A DNA stretch of 44,276 nucleotides from a virus, in IMG/VR virus record IMGVR_UViG_3300044645_001430, positions 1 to 44,276 of that record; one strand, given 5' to 3'. Of this stretch, positions 17,898 through 26,362 are shown one piece after another. Both the position numbers and the translations under genes were made by a program. Each line of letters starts with the position of its first letter. Positions within the stretch are counted from its first letter, which is position 1. The notes under the pieces were generated by a model. The model did not search any database. It had not been told where the DNA came from and was given only the letters and a program-made list of their open reading frames with translations.

Positions 17898-18806
17898 TCA
17901 CCCGCTGGTTCGTCCAAACACTATGTTGTTCAAGTTGTTCATCGCTTGCTGCTCCTCGCTGGTCAGGTCGGACACTATCCTGCTTGCGCTGTCTGAATAG
18001 ATCGCCCGCCTTCCGCTCACAGGACCATCCGCTGCGGCAGTCTGCCTCTGCTCCCGTGGATTCACTCGACCAATCACCGCATAGTCGGTGTATCCCAAGG
18101 AGACATTCACCGTGTGCAACTGATCGGATGCATCCGATGAGAACTCCATGTCGGACATCGACTTGCAGAACACATTCCTGAGGCGAACCGCATACACATA
18201 TCCGTCCATGCGGTTCAACTGGTATATCCTCATGGTGGTCATGTAGTCGTCCGGATAGGAGACATCCGATGTCCTGTAGGATATGGACATGTTCATCCAT
18301 CTCTCGAACAGGTCTCTCTCCATCATGTCCTGACCGACGCGGAAGGTCATCCCGATCTCGTTGCCGTACATTGCCTCGTATACCTGCTCCACGGGTGGAC
18401 CATATATCTTGAACCCCTGCGACATGAGAGACCGCCCAGGCATGGATGTCGCCATGCAGTTCCTCACAAGACGCTCGTTCACATTGGAGGGAAACCCGTC
18501 TATGAAGAAGGAGAACCTGGTGGGTCTGGCATAGAAGCCCATCTCCACGATGTGCTCAAGTTGCCGCTTGACGCTGCTGGTCGATGGGTCGTGTGCCGCC
18601 GACTTGGACTCAAGCAACCCGTCTATCGCCAGGTTCATGGCTAGGTTGGAGGCATGGATTCCCGAGAGTCTGCTCTCAAACTGCCTCACGGCATCGTCGA
18701 ACGACTGTTGCTCCGTGTTGTTTCGGCTACCGTTGACGCGGTTCAGCGCATCGGGAGAGTTCAGCGCATTCAGGGCTGATGATGAGAAGAGGGGGTTGAA
18801 TGCCAT
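17898..18806 (-). CDS. 54: baseplate-tail tube initiator, T4 gp54-like
   Basis: 302 aa (T4 gp54: 320). After a helical N-terminus comes a tail-tube-like domain (about 90-260) with FFIDGFPSNVNERLVRNCMA, MPGRSL and a repeated beta pattern ending VNVSLGYTDYAV. This fold makes the ring on which the tail tube starts to polymerise, next to gp48. The gene lies in the gp4 / gp2-like / gp54 / gp26 / gp29 leftward set, and gp48 is only 1.1 kb away on the other strand. It starts three bases after the upstream stop. Confidence 0.75.
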   Translation of the reverse strand: MAFNPLFSSSALNALNSPDALNRVNGSRNNTEQQSFDDAVRQFESRLSGIHASNLAMNLAIDGLLESKSAAHDPSTSSVKRQLEHIVEMGFYARPTRFSFFIDGFPSNVNERLVRNCMATSMPGRSLMSQGFKIYGPPVEQVYEAMYGNEIGMTFRVGQDMMERDLFERWMNMSISYRTSDVSYPDDYMTTMRIYQLNRMDGYVYAVRLRNVFCKSMSDMEFSSDASDQLHTVNVSLGYTDYAVIGRVNPREQRQTAAADGPVSGRRAIYSDSASRIVSDLTSEEQQAMNNLNNIVFGRTSG

Positions 18807-18809
18807 TCG

Positions 18810-19490
18810 TCAGGTCTTTCTGTATCGCTTCCAGGTGTCTCTCCACACTCTTCCCTCTCCTGCCCCCAGGAACCGACCGGTGAACTGGTGGGTGGGCAGG
18901 AATATCATCTTCATCCAGTGCTCGGGTGGTATGAGCAAAGCCCGTCCACGGATGTTCTCGAACTTGTATCTCCGTATGCAGGGTCTCAGGTATCTAGCGG
19001 GTGGAGCGCGGAGTTTTGCGTTCTCAAGAAAGGAAATCCTGGTGCTTCTCTGAGATAGGTCTCCCGATGCATACTCCTCGACGAGAGTGAGGAAGGCGAG
19101 TTTCCTCCGCTCGGGATCCAGGTAGTGCAGGTTGATGCCCATGAATGTGCCTGGGGCGGGCTTGTCCTCTATCATCGTCAGGACGAGAGGGAACATGTCC
19201 CAGTAGGTCTTCTTCTTGTGGGACTTCTCTGGTTCGTAGGCGAAGGTATAGAGCCTTCCGCCGCCACGGGGGATCGCTCCGTAGTCGATGGACGAGTGGG
19301 GCAGCAGTGTGCTTTGCTTGAAGCCAGCGTTTTTTGGACTGACCCCGTAGGTGTCCTTGTAGACAGCGGTCGCATTGTCCTGATACCAATCCACCGCCTC
19401 CTGCACCAGGTCGTCCGTGGGAGTCTTCAGGTCTTCGTCCTTGAGGGCTTCCATTTCCTCGAACACCTTGCGCAGCGATTTCAGGTCCAT
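18810..19490 (-). CDS. gp2-like virion protein (DNA end protector family)
   Basis: 226 aa. The core GRLYTFAYEPEKS...FPLVLTMIEDKPAPGTFMGINLHYLDP, ending in a basic FLP-x-HQF...VWRDTWKRYRK tail, fits a family annotated in T4-like marine phages as gp2. T4 gp2 (274 aa) binds the ends of packaged DNA and protects them from RecBCD. The position next to gp4 is the same as in T4 (genes 2, 4, 53). The assignment rests on memory of the family and on synteny, so I leave the symbol blank. It lies 3 bp from both neighbours. Confidence 0.5.
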   Translation of the reverse strand: MDLKSLRKVFEEMEALKDEDLKTPTDDLVQEAVDWYQDNATAVYKDTYGVSPKNAGFKQSTLLPHSSIDYGAIPRGGGRLYTFAYEPEKSHKKKTYWDMFPLVLTMIEDKPAPGTFMGINLHYLDPERRKLAFLTLVEEYASGDLSQRSTRISFLENAKLRAPPARYLRPCIRRYKFENIRGRALLIPPEHWMKMIFLPTHQFTGRFLGAGEGRVWRDTWKRYRKT

Positions 19491-19493
19491 GGG

Positions 19494-19949
19494 TCACTTT
19501 CCTATCTTGAGTTCGTTCTCTGTGAGTATGAGGAACTTCCATCCCCTCTGCTCCGCGTACTTTCTGGCAGCATCCCACTTGTTCTGGTTCTTGACGAACT
19601 CCAGCGTCTCGTATATGTAACTCTTGGTCTGCCGCTTGGGCTTCTTCGGGGGCATCGTCTTCTTGTGGGGCTTTATCTCGACTAGGTAGGTCTGCCTCTT
19701 GCCTTCCTTGTCCTCCACGACTATGCGGAAGTCAACGAAGTATCGGTGAGTCCTGCCGTCAGCCTCGTAGAGATACGGGACTATCGTGCGTTCGCTCGAC
19801 CACTCCACGATGGATGTCTTGTTGTCGCAGTAGTTCATGAATCTTCTTTCCCAAGAACTGCGATAGATAATCTCCGTGGGATCCCCCTTGTACTTCTTGG
19901 GGTTCTTCGGGATGAAAGATCCTTGCAGAAACTTCTTTTGGGTGGACAT
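19494..19949 (-). CDS. 4: head completion protein gp4 (nuclease-fold)
   Basis: 151 aa, the same size as T4 gp4 (150). Diagnostic stretches are GSFIPKNPKKYKGDPTEIIY, YRSSWERRFMNYCD, HRYFVDFRI and VEIKPHKKTMPP, then NKWDAARKYAEQRGWKFLILTE. The E-x-D...E-I-K residues form a restriction-endonuclease-like active site (as in TnsA). In T4, gp4 finishes filled heads so tails can join. The start codon is only two bases from the divergent gp48 start, so its promoter must lie inside gp48. Confidence 0.88.
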   Translation of the reverse strand: MSTQKKFLQGSFIPKNPKKYKGDPTEIIYRSSWERRFMNYCDNKTSIVEWSSERTIVPYLYEADGRTHRYFVDFRIVVEDKEGKRQTYLVEIKPHKKTMPPKKPKRQTKSYIYETLEFVKNQNKWDAARKYAEQRGWKFLILTENELKIGK

Positions 19950-19951
19950 AG

Positions 19952-21430
19952 ATGAACTCTGAGAACGGAAAGTACTACGAGAGGGAGACGGACTTGTCCA
20001 TGGACGAGTTCCCTTATGCAGCGTCGTTCGGCGGAAGCCGCAACAGGGGTGCTGACGTGCAGAATGTCAACCTTGGAAGCCAACTGGGCGGGGCTGACGA
20101 CAACATCGGGCAGATCCTTTCCCAGTTCAACATACCCGATGCCAACCGAAATCAGATACTGGGCATTCCCAGTTTCCTTCAGTATCCGCAGGATCTGGGC
20201 AAGAACCGAAGATACCATCACTTCATGTGCTTCAATATCTATCAGGGAGAGTCGGACTCGACAAGGGTGCAGAACAGGATAGTCAATCAGTCAACAAGCG
20301 CATTGGCGGCTAAGGGAGAGATAGCGGGTGGAAATGGTTCCAGGTCTTCGTGGGAAGGAGACTACCCAGGATACTTGACTCAGGCGGGTTTCTCTCAGGA
20401 ACAGATAGACTTTGTCAGGGAGCAGAGCGAGTACGGTTCGGAGAGTCGAAGCGGCGTTACAGCCAACGAGCAGATACTTCAGTTGGAGAAGTCTGCTCTC
20501 GGTGGTCTTGGGAACATCTTGAGCGGGACTGGAGGAATAGCGTCCATAGCCGGTGAGTTAGGATTGGAGGTCGGAGAGACATTCCTTCCCGTGACGGACC
20601 TCATCAACTATGCCAAGTCTATTGGTGGGGATGTGCTTGTGGACAAAAGCGGAGAACTCAACAAGATAGACTACGAGCGCAGGGGAATCAGCGGTCGGAA
20701 GGTGAACCGCCCGAAGTGGGAGCAGAACATCCTTCTTGCCAACCGGAGGTTCGGCTATGCCAATGTCAAGTCCAAGGACACGATATGCCTCTATATGCCG
20801 CTCAAGATCACAGCCAACGACCAGTTGATATACTCCGATGAGGACATGGGGATGATGAGGAGCCTCATCAGCGCGGTGACGCTACAGCGAGGAGGTGTCT
20901 CGTCGGTGGTCGAGAAGGCAGGAACACAGGCAATCGCCAATCTCATAAATCAGGCAACGGGAATGCTTGGAATAGAGGCTGCCAACATTCAGGCTGCTAG
21001 GAATGCCTCGACGAGAAGCGTCACCAATCCAAGAAGGGAAATGATGTTCAAGGATGTCGGCATCAGAAACCACTCCTTCACATTCGAGTTTGCCCCGAAG
21101 AACCCACGCGAGGCGCAGACCGTTCTCGACATCATACGGATGTTCCGATACCATGCATACCCTGCCCTCCGTGGCGGCGGCGGTCACTTCTTCAAGTTCC
21201 CCGCAGAGTTCGAGGCTACCTTCTTCACCATAACCGATGCAGGAGCGGCTGTGGTGAACGACCATCTTCCGAAACTTCCACGGCTTGCGCTGGCTGGTGT
21301 CAATGTTGACTACTCCGCTGCGGGAGACTTCAAGACATTCCACGACTCCAAGCCAGCGTTCATCACCATGACCCTTGAGTTCCAGGAGATGGAGCAGTTG
21401 AACAACGAGCATATAGTCCACGGATACTGA
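19952..21430 (+). CDS. 48: baseplate tail-tube cap, T4 gp48-like
   Basis: 492 aa (T4 gp48: 364; marine T4-like versions are longer). The C-terminal part PRREMMFKDVGIRNHSFTFE...PKNPREAQTVLDIIRMFRYHAYP...FKFPAEFEATFF is characteristic. gp48 caps the baseplate hub together with gp54. The central 120-220 region is Gly/Ser-rich and not conserved in my memory. The start at 19952 has only a weak GGGTGG ribosome site; an ATG at 20000 with GGAGAC upstream is an alternative. The gene opens the rightward baseplate operon and is followed by gp53 after three bases. Confidence 0.8.
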   Translation: MNSENGKYYERETDLSMDEFPYAASFGGSRNRGADVQNVNLGSQLGGADDNIGQILSQFNIPDANRNQILGIPSFLQYPQDLGKNRRYHHFMCFNIYQGESDSTRVQNRIVNQSTSALAAKGEIAGGNGSRSSWEGDYPGYLTQAGFSQEQIDFVREQSEYGSESRSGVTANEQILQLEKSALGGLGNILSGTGGIASIAGELGLEVGETFLPVTDLINYAKSIGGDVLVDKSGELNKIDYERRGISGRKVNRPKWEQNILLANRRFGYANVKSKDTICLYMPLKITANDQLIYSDEDMGMMRSLISAVTLQRGGVSSVVEKAGTQAIANLINQATGMLGIEAANIQAARNASTRSVTNPRREMMFKDVGIRNHSFTFEFAPKNPREAQTVLDIIRMFRYHAYPALRGGGGHFFKFPAEFEATFFTITDAGAAVVNDHLPKLPRLALAGVNVDYSAAGDFKTFHDSKPAFITMTLEFQEMEQLNNEHIVHGY

Positions 21431-21433
21431 CAC

Positions 21434-22303
21434 ATGTACGACAGAATACCGATCACCAGATACATCTCTCCGCTTGGCTTTGGCTACATGACGGACATCA
21501 CCGTCAATCTCAGGGTGGCTGATGCCCTCATGAAGGAAGGTCAGTTTCCTGTGGACATCCTAGCGGGAGACAAGGACAGACCCGACATCTTCTCGGACAA
21601 GTTGTACGGGGACTCCAGATACCACTGGCTGCTCCTACAGATGAACGAGGCGGTCAATCCCTACTACGATTGGGTTCTGGCTCCGTCCTCGTTCGACAAC
21701 TATGTCGATGAGAAGCATCCTGGCTACACTCTGTTCCTGACCAATGTGGCGGGCGACAAGCCTTTCGAGGGTTCCTTCAGGAAGAACGACATCGTCTATG
21801 CGACCACGCAGACGAATCCAGGCTTGCAGCCATCCTATCAGAATGCCAACTTCGGAGCCAGGGTGCATTCCTTCGATCCCGTCACGGGGAGGCTGGTGCT
21901 TGAGTTCGCGGAGAAGACCCTGTGGATACCAGCAGAGAACTCGTACATCGCTGGAAAGAACACCGATGTGCTAGGCAACGAGACCTACTATGTCGCGAGG
22001 GTCGGAAAGTCCATTCAGAGTCCTTTCGCGATGCACCACTTCGAGCGGGATGGGTCGATGCTAAATCCCCTTCTCCCCTTGTCGTTGCAGGAGTCTTTCG
22101 TGGAACCGACCGACCTATCGGGATTCACATTCGGACAGACCCTGCTTGGAAGATACATCAACGAGGACTTCACAGACTTCGTGGTGACGAACCTAGAGAA
22201 CGAGGTAGCCGAGAACGACGACAGGCGGGGCGTGGTGGCTCTTCCCCGCCAGTATGTCGAGAAGGTCGCCAAGCAGGTCGAGGAGTCGTTGAGCAATGGC
22301 TGA
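21434..22303 (+). CDS. 53: baseplate wedge subunit gp53
   Basis: 289 aa (T4 gp53: 196). The N-terminal half has SDKLYGDSRYHWLLLQMNEA followed by VNPYYDWVLAPSSFDNYV and a KHPGY segment, the wedge gp53 signature. gp53 completes the baseplate wedge and links it to gp48. A LysM-like fold is known in T4 gp53. The extra C-terminal length (FGQTLLGRYINEDFTDFVV onward) is typical of marine homologues. The 3' end overlaps gp27 by eight bases. Confidence 0.85.
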   Translation: MYDRIPITRYISPLGFGYMTDITVNLRVADALMKEGQFPVDILAGDKDRPDIFSDKLYGDSRYHWLLLQMNEAVNPYYDWVLAPSSFDNYVDEKHPGYTLFLTNVAGDKPFEGSFRKNDIVYATTQTNPGLQPSYQNANFGARVHSFDPVTGRLVLEFAEKTLWIPAENSYIAGKNTDVLGNETYYVARVGKSIQSPFAMHHFERDGSMLNPLLPLSLQESFVEPTDLSGFTFGQTLLGRYINEDFTDFVVTNLENEVAENDDRRGVVALPRQYVEKVAKQVEESLSNG

Positions 22304-23609
22304 GGCATCGTCTCCCTCGACATACAGCGAGAGCGGGTTTCAGATCGACCGTCTGCTGATATTCAGCAACTCAGGAGGCGACGGAATAGAGATAGCATCG
22401 ATGGATGTGTTCATCGAACTGGTCATATCCGAATCCATCTTTGACGACAAACTCTACGGGGAGATACTTCTCCGCGACACCTTGAACCTGTCCGAGACGC
22501 TTCCGATAGTCGGAAACGAGAGGGTGGAGGTAACATACAGGACTCCGGGCACTCAGTTCGAGCCTGTGACCATAAAGGGATTCATCACCGCTCCCATGGG
22601 AAAGGCAAGAGCCGATGGAGAGAAGACCGAAGTCTATGTCGTTCAGTTCGTGACCGAGACTAACTTCCTCAACAGGTTCCTTGTCACGGAGTCATCCATC
22701 TCCGGAAGCATTACGGACATGGCTACCGCTATACTGCGGGATACATTCGACAAGACCCTAGATGTCAATGTTCGGACAAGCAAGAAGCGCAGTTTCGTGA
22801 TACCCCGATGGACACCCCTGTTCACCATATCATGGCTTGCGGAGAGAGCCTTCAACGACGAGCACACATCCTTCTACAGGTTCTACGAGGATGTGGACGG
22901 ATTCCACTTCAAGGACATCCTGCATGAGACTCAGAAGAAGGAGAAGTATGTCTTTCGCGTGGAGCCTAGAAATCCAGGAAACCTTGCCGATGTCGAACTA
23001 TACCTCACCAGGGTTCTAGACTACTCCATAACCTCGTACTTCGACAAACTGGACGAGTTTCAGGGGGGAATGTACTCGGGAGTGCTGAACACCCACGACA
23101 TAACGACCAAGCAGTACACGCAGCAGGACTTCGACTACATTGACTACACCAACAATCCCGGATGGAAGTCGCTGAACAGATATCCAATGATACCAACCAA
23201 CAAGTTCTTCGATCTCTACCTTGAGAAGGGAAAGTCTGCCAACAGGATATACCTCCCATCGCAGACTAAGAAGATGGACGGGATACAGGACAACGACAAC
23301 TATGGCGAATACGCGCTGACCAACAGAAGCCTACAGAAGCAGTTCACCACGATGCGCGTGACTATGCTTGTTCCTGGAAACTCATCGCTGAGGTTGCTGG
23401 ACACGGTCGGTCTACAGGTTCCCAAGATCGGATACATGGGGGACATGGAGACGGACTATCTGGATCATTTCATCACGGGCAAGTACATCGTCGTGACCCT
23501 GAAGCATGTCCTAAATAGGAAGAGCGGGTACAAGACCACCGTGGAGATGTCCAAGGAGTCCTTGATCAAGCGTATGCCCGACAGGATAGAGAAGACACAG
23601 ATAAGGTGA
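22296..23609 (+). CDS. 27: baseplate central hub gp27
   Basis: 437 aa (T4 gp27: 391). Conserved patterns include GFQIDRLLIFSN, SEFIFDD-like ESIFDDKLYGEILLRDTLNL, RSFVIPRWTPLFTISWLAER and the C-terminal DHFITGKYIVVTLKHVLN. gp27 forms the trimeric hub under the tail tube and holds gp5. Start ATG lies inside the last codons of gp53 (8-nt overlap). The next gene is a 53-aa ORF, then gp5, as in related phages. Confidence 0.88.
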   Translation: MAEASSPSTYSESGFQIDRLLIFSNSGGDGIEIASMDVFIELVISESIFDDKLYGEILLRDTLNLSETLPIVGNERVEVTYRTPGTQFEPVTIKGFITAPMGKARADGEKTEVYVVQFVTETNFLNRFLVTESSISGSITDMATAILRDTFDKTLDVNVRTSKKRSFVIPRWTPLFTISWLAERAFNDEHTSFYRFYEDVDGFHFKDILHETQKKEKYVFRVEPRNPGNLADVELYLTRVLDYSITSYFDKLDEFQGGMYSGVLNTHDITTKQYTQQDFDYIDYTNNPGWKSLNRYPMIPTNKFFDLYLEKGKSANRIYLPSQTKKMDGIQDNDNYGEYALTNRSLQKQFTTMRVTMLVPGNSSLRLLDTVGLQVPKIGYMGDMETDYLDHFITGKYIVVTLKHVLNRKSGYKTTVEMSKESLIKRMPDRIEKTQIR

Positions 23610-23620
23610 ACGGAGAACCC

Positions 23621-23782
23621 ATGCAGAATGAACGAACCGATGTCCATGTGATCACGCCCGACGAGACCGAAAGCAAGGTCCGCAAACTCTCCATGAGCAA
23701 CGAGGAGTTGCGGGAATGGGAGTCTTGGGCAAGAGAGAACTTCCCCGACCAGAACTACCGAGTCCGAGACAGAAAGCGATGA
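23621..23782 (+). CDS. 53-aa hypothetical protein between gp27 and gp5
   Basis: A short ORF with GGAG seven bases before its ATG. It is acidic at the N-terminus and ends in a basic tail (YRVRDRKR); residues 26-43 (MSNEELREWESWAR) are helical. It ends five bases before the gp5 start. The gene spacing and ribosome site support it, and coding it removes the only gap between gp27 and gp5. No function known. Confidence 0.6.
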   Translation: MQNERTDVHVITPDETESKVRKLSMSNEELREWESWARENFPDQNYRVRDRKR

Positions 23783-23787
23783 GATGA

Positions 23788-24930
23788 ATGCCTGACTTCA
23801 TGGGTAGGGACAGATTCGTCTGGTGGTTCGGTGTCGTGGAAGACATAGACGATCCACTCAAGATAGGACGGGTCAGAGTCCGCGCCTTCGGCTATCACAC
23901 GGACGACAAGTCGAAGATACCCACCAAGAGCCTTCCGTGGGCGCATGTCCTACAGGAATGCGGAAGCGCGTCGATCAGCGGAATCGGAAGATCTCCGACA
24001 GGCATGCTGCCAGGATCCCATGTCTTCGGATTCTTCAGGGACGGGCTGAACGCGCAGCATCCTGTGGTCATGTTCACGGTCGGAGGCATTCCATCGGAAC
24101 TGCCTGATCCCAGGAGCGGGTTCAACGATCCCACTGGAACCTATCCCACCGAGAAGGATGTTCCCGACACGAACCGACTTGCCACGGGAGACGAGAAGGA
24201 CAAGACCATCCTGAAGGACAAGGAGGATAGCCTTGTCGAGGATGTCATGGTGGCATGGGATGTCGAGGAGAAGGCTAAGTGGTCGGAACCGACTTCGCCA
24301 TATGCAGCCAAGTATCCCAACAACAAGGTCTTTGCGACCAAGTCGGGAATGGTCGAGGAATGGGACGACACCCAAGAGAAGGAACGCCATCACACATACC
24401 ACCCATCGGGAAGTTTCGAGGAGGTTGCCAACGGGTGGAAGAACGACCCCAACGGAACCCGCGTCCACAAGGTCGTGGGGAACAACTATGAACTCATAGC
24501 GGGAAGCGACTTCATCCACATCAAGGGATCGGCAACCATCACCATAGACGGGGACGGAAGGCTTCTGGTGGGGAACGGAAAGGACGGCGGCGACCTGAAC
24601 CTACAGGTTGAGGGCAATGTCAACCTCCTTGCCAGGAAGGATCTACGGGGAGTCGTGTGTGGGAATGTCGAGATGGATGTTCAGGGAGACTACAGGGAGA
24701 CGATACGCGGAAACAAGTACACGAAGGTCGTGGGGAACTGCGTCATCGAAACGGAAGAGGGAAAGATAGTGACCAACTCGGCTGACAGCACGGCTATCAA
24801 GACGCATGGCGGAAGCGATGTGTTCCTGGAGGGAGAGGGCAGGATGGTCAAACTAAACTCCCTTTCCCGCCAAGGATCGTCTCAGAGCGACCCCAAGTTC
24901 GTTCCAGGCAAATACCCATCCCCGTTCTGA
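23788..24930 (+). CDS. 5: baseplate spike protein gp5, without the lysozyme domain
   Basis: 380 aa against 575 in T4. The N-terminus WWFGVVEDIDDPLKIGRVRV followed by RAFGYHT is the gp5 OB-fold domain, and the C-terminal third has the repeated VEGNVNLLARKDLRG-, VQGDYRETIRGNKYT-type turns of the trimeric beta-helix needle. The T4 lysozyme domain that lies between them is absent; I see no Glu-x8-Asp-x5-Thr motif. The spike must then cross the cell wall by another enzyme or by force. It lies between gp27 and the PAAR tip, as expected. Confidence 0.85.
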   Translation: MPDFMGRDRFVWWFGVVEDIDDPLKIGRVRVRAFGYHTDDKSKIPTKSLPWAHVLQECGSASISGIGRSPTGMLPGSHVFGFFRDGLNAQHPVVMFTVGGIPSELPDPRSGFNDPTGTYPTEKDVPDTNRLATGDEKDKTILKDKEDSLVEDVMVAWDVEEKAKWSEPTSPYAAKYPNNKVFATKSGMVEEWDDTQEKERHHTYHPSGSFEEVANGWKNDPNGTRVHKVVGNNYELIAGSDFIHIKGSATITIDGDGRLLVGNGKDGGDLNLQVEGNVNLLARKDLRGVVCGNVEMDVQGDYRETIRGNKYTKVVGNCVIETEEGKIVTNSADSTAIKTHGGSDVFLEGEGRMVKLNSLSRQGSSQSDPKFVPGKYPSPF

Positions 24931-24939
24931 GAATCACCC

Positions 24940-25137
24940 ATGGCTTCAATACACTGGAAAGGAACCTTCGACCTGAACACGGCATATCAGCCTGGAGATG
25001 CGGTCTACTTCCCCGACAACGGGTTCACATACCTCTGCGTGGACGAGACGAAGGGCATTCCGCCTTTCGTGGAAGGATCGGGGTTTGAACTGATGGCAGG
25101 ATTCGACATAGACATAGTGGACGGAGGAAGATTCTGA
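24940..25137 (+). CDS. small chitin-binding-like (CBM 5/12-like) protein
   Basis: 65 aa. W-K-G-x-F...AYQPGDAVYFPDNGFTYLCVDE follows the W-x-xx-Y-xx-GD-V-xx-G-xx-Y-xC pattern of small carbohydrate-binding modules (CBM5/12-like) that occur in phage tail tips. It could bind polysaccharide on the cell surface or stabilise the spike. The stop codon shares a base with the next start (TGATG), and the gene follows gp5 by nine bases. The family call is by pattern only. Confidence 0.55.
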   Translation: MASIHWKGTFDLNTAYQPGDAVYFPDNGFTYLCVDETKGIPPFVEGSGFELMAGFDIDIVDGGRF

Positions 25138-25400
25138 TGCCGTCCCTAGGAGGAGTGGGAAACGCAATCGCGGGAGGAAGGGTTGTGACTGGATCGCAGT
25201 CTGTGACCGTCAACGACCTTCCCGTGGTGATAATCGGAAGCAATGTGGCAGGACACGGCAGGGACGAGCATTCTGGTCCCGTAATGGTCACGGGATCGCA
25301 GTCGGTTACGGCTGGCGACATAGGGGTGTGCGTCTACGGGAACCACGCTTCTTGCGGACACGCGATGACATGCAACAGCAATGTGGAGGTAGGACTATGA
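25137..25400 (+). CDS. PAAR-domain spike tip, T4 gp5.4-like
   Basis: 87 aa. Two Gly-rich half repeats, G-(R)-VVTGSQSVTVNDLPVVIIGS and MVTGSQSVTAGDIGVCVYGN, with H-x-x-x-x-H and CGH-MTC-type residues that bind zinc, mark the PAAR fold. PAAR proteins cap the needle of contractile tails (T4 gp5.4, 97 aa) and sharpen it. It immediately follows the gp5 needle and the small CBM-like gene. The ATG shares the A of the previous stop; its own stop overlaps the next gene by ATGA. Confidence 0.85.
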   Translation: MPSLGGVGNAIAGGRVVTGSQSVTVNDLPVVIIGSNVAGHGRDEHSGPVMVTGSQSVTAGDIGVCVYGNHASCGHAMTCNSNVEVGL

Positions 25401-26290
25401 CATGGGCGCAGAACCAGCCAGGATATCCCAGCATCTTCGACGCATCGAATTGCAGCCTGATATCCCAACTCATCCCGCCAGGACCGAAGAAGTTCCTACA
25501 GGAGTTCATGGACGGGAACCTTCTCCGCAATCCCGTGCAGCAGGTGGCGGAACTCCTTCAGGGGGACATCGGGAAGTCCTTGGGTCAACTTGAAAGCATA
25601 CAGGCTCTGTCCAGCGGTTTCGGCGGTCTTGCCGACGCTGCGGGAGACCTGTCCGATGTGCTGGGACGAACGAACACCGAACTACAGGCATTCATCGCGC
25701 ACACCAACAGACTCAGCGGAGTCGATCTTGGCGACCCCAACAGCGTCCTCCCGAGGCTGGATCAAATCATAGGTGTCATGTCCACCTACAACTCCATCAA
25801 GGACTTGCTGAAGGATCCTGGACAGAAACTCGAGGACAACTTCTCCAATGCCTTCTCCTCGCTAAACCCGCAGATCACGGGACCATTCTTCGAGAACTTC
25901 GGGCAGAACATGAGCCAGATCTCCAGCGTTCTCTCCAACATCGAGGCTCAACTTGCGGCTGGCGGTCTCACTGACCTCGCTGAGGATGTCGGCAAGATCC
26001 GCCAACTTACGGACAACCTAGTTCAGTTGGAAAGCACCATGCAGAGCCTCATAAACGGCGACATCAATGCCTACAATGCCGCTCTCGCATTCGTGGAGAG
26101 GTATGCCCTTGGCAACACCATCATCTCCTCCGTTCTTTCCGACCCGTGCTTCGGTGCGCAGTTGGTCACGAACCTCATAACCACCGAGGATGCCAGCAAG
26201 GCACTCAAGGACATAGCAAACGAAAGCGGCGTGAAGGTGGAAAATGCTCCCGTGAACCTCTTGGACTACATTCCCAGTCTGAACGACTGA
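25397..26290 (+). CDS. virion structural protein downstream of PAAR
   Basis: 297 aa, helical throughout, with a Pro-rich N-terminus (QPGYPSIFDASNCSLISQLI, IPPGPKKFLQEFM). A central region has heptad-like Leu/Ile spacing and the C-terminus includes VLSDPCFGAQLVTNL. Marine T4-like phages carry a structural protein of this size after gp5. I cannot name a T4 counterpart. The start at 25397 (ATGA overlap with the PAAR gene) is preferred to an upstream in-frame ATG inside the PAAR gene. It is followed by a 72-bp gap. Confidence 0.6.
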   Translation: MTWAQNQPGYPSIFDASNCSLISQLIPPGPKKFLQEFMDGNLLRNPVQQVAELLQGDIGKSLGQLESIQALSSGFGGLADAAGDLSDVLGRTNTELQAFIAHTNRLSGVDLGDPNSVLPRLDQIIGVMSTYNSIKDLLKDPGQKLEDNFSNAFSSLNPQITGPFFENFGQNMSQISSVLSNIEAQLAAGGLTDLAEDVGKIRQLTDNLVQLESTMQSLINGDINAYNAALAFVERYALGNTIISSVLSDPCFGAQLVTNLITTEDASKALKDIANESGVKVENAPVNLLDYIPSLND

Positions 26291-26362
26291 CCTTTGTCAT
26301 TATCAAGATCTTGCTGAAAACCTAAGTATTATGCTTTCAGACGAGAAAGGAAAGGCAAAGAC

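Noticed and set aside
23515-23520. TAAATA within gp27, a possible late promoter
   Set aside because: It occurs in ordinary coding sequence with no change in gene arrangement nearby; chance is enough.
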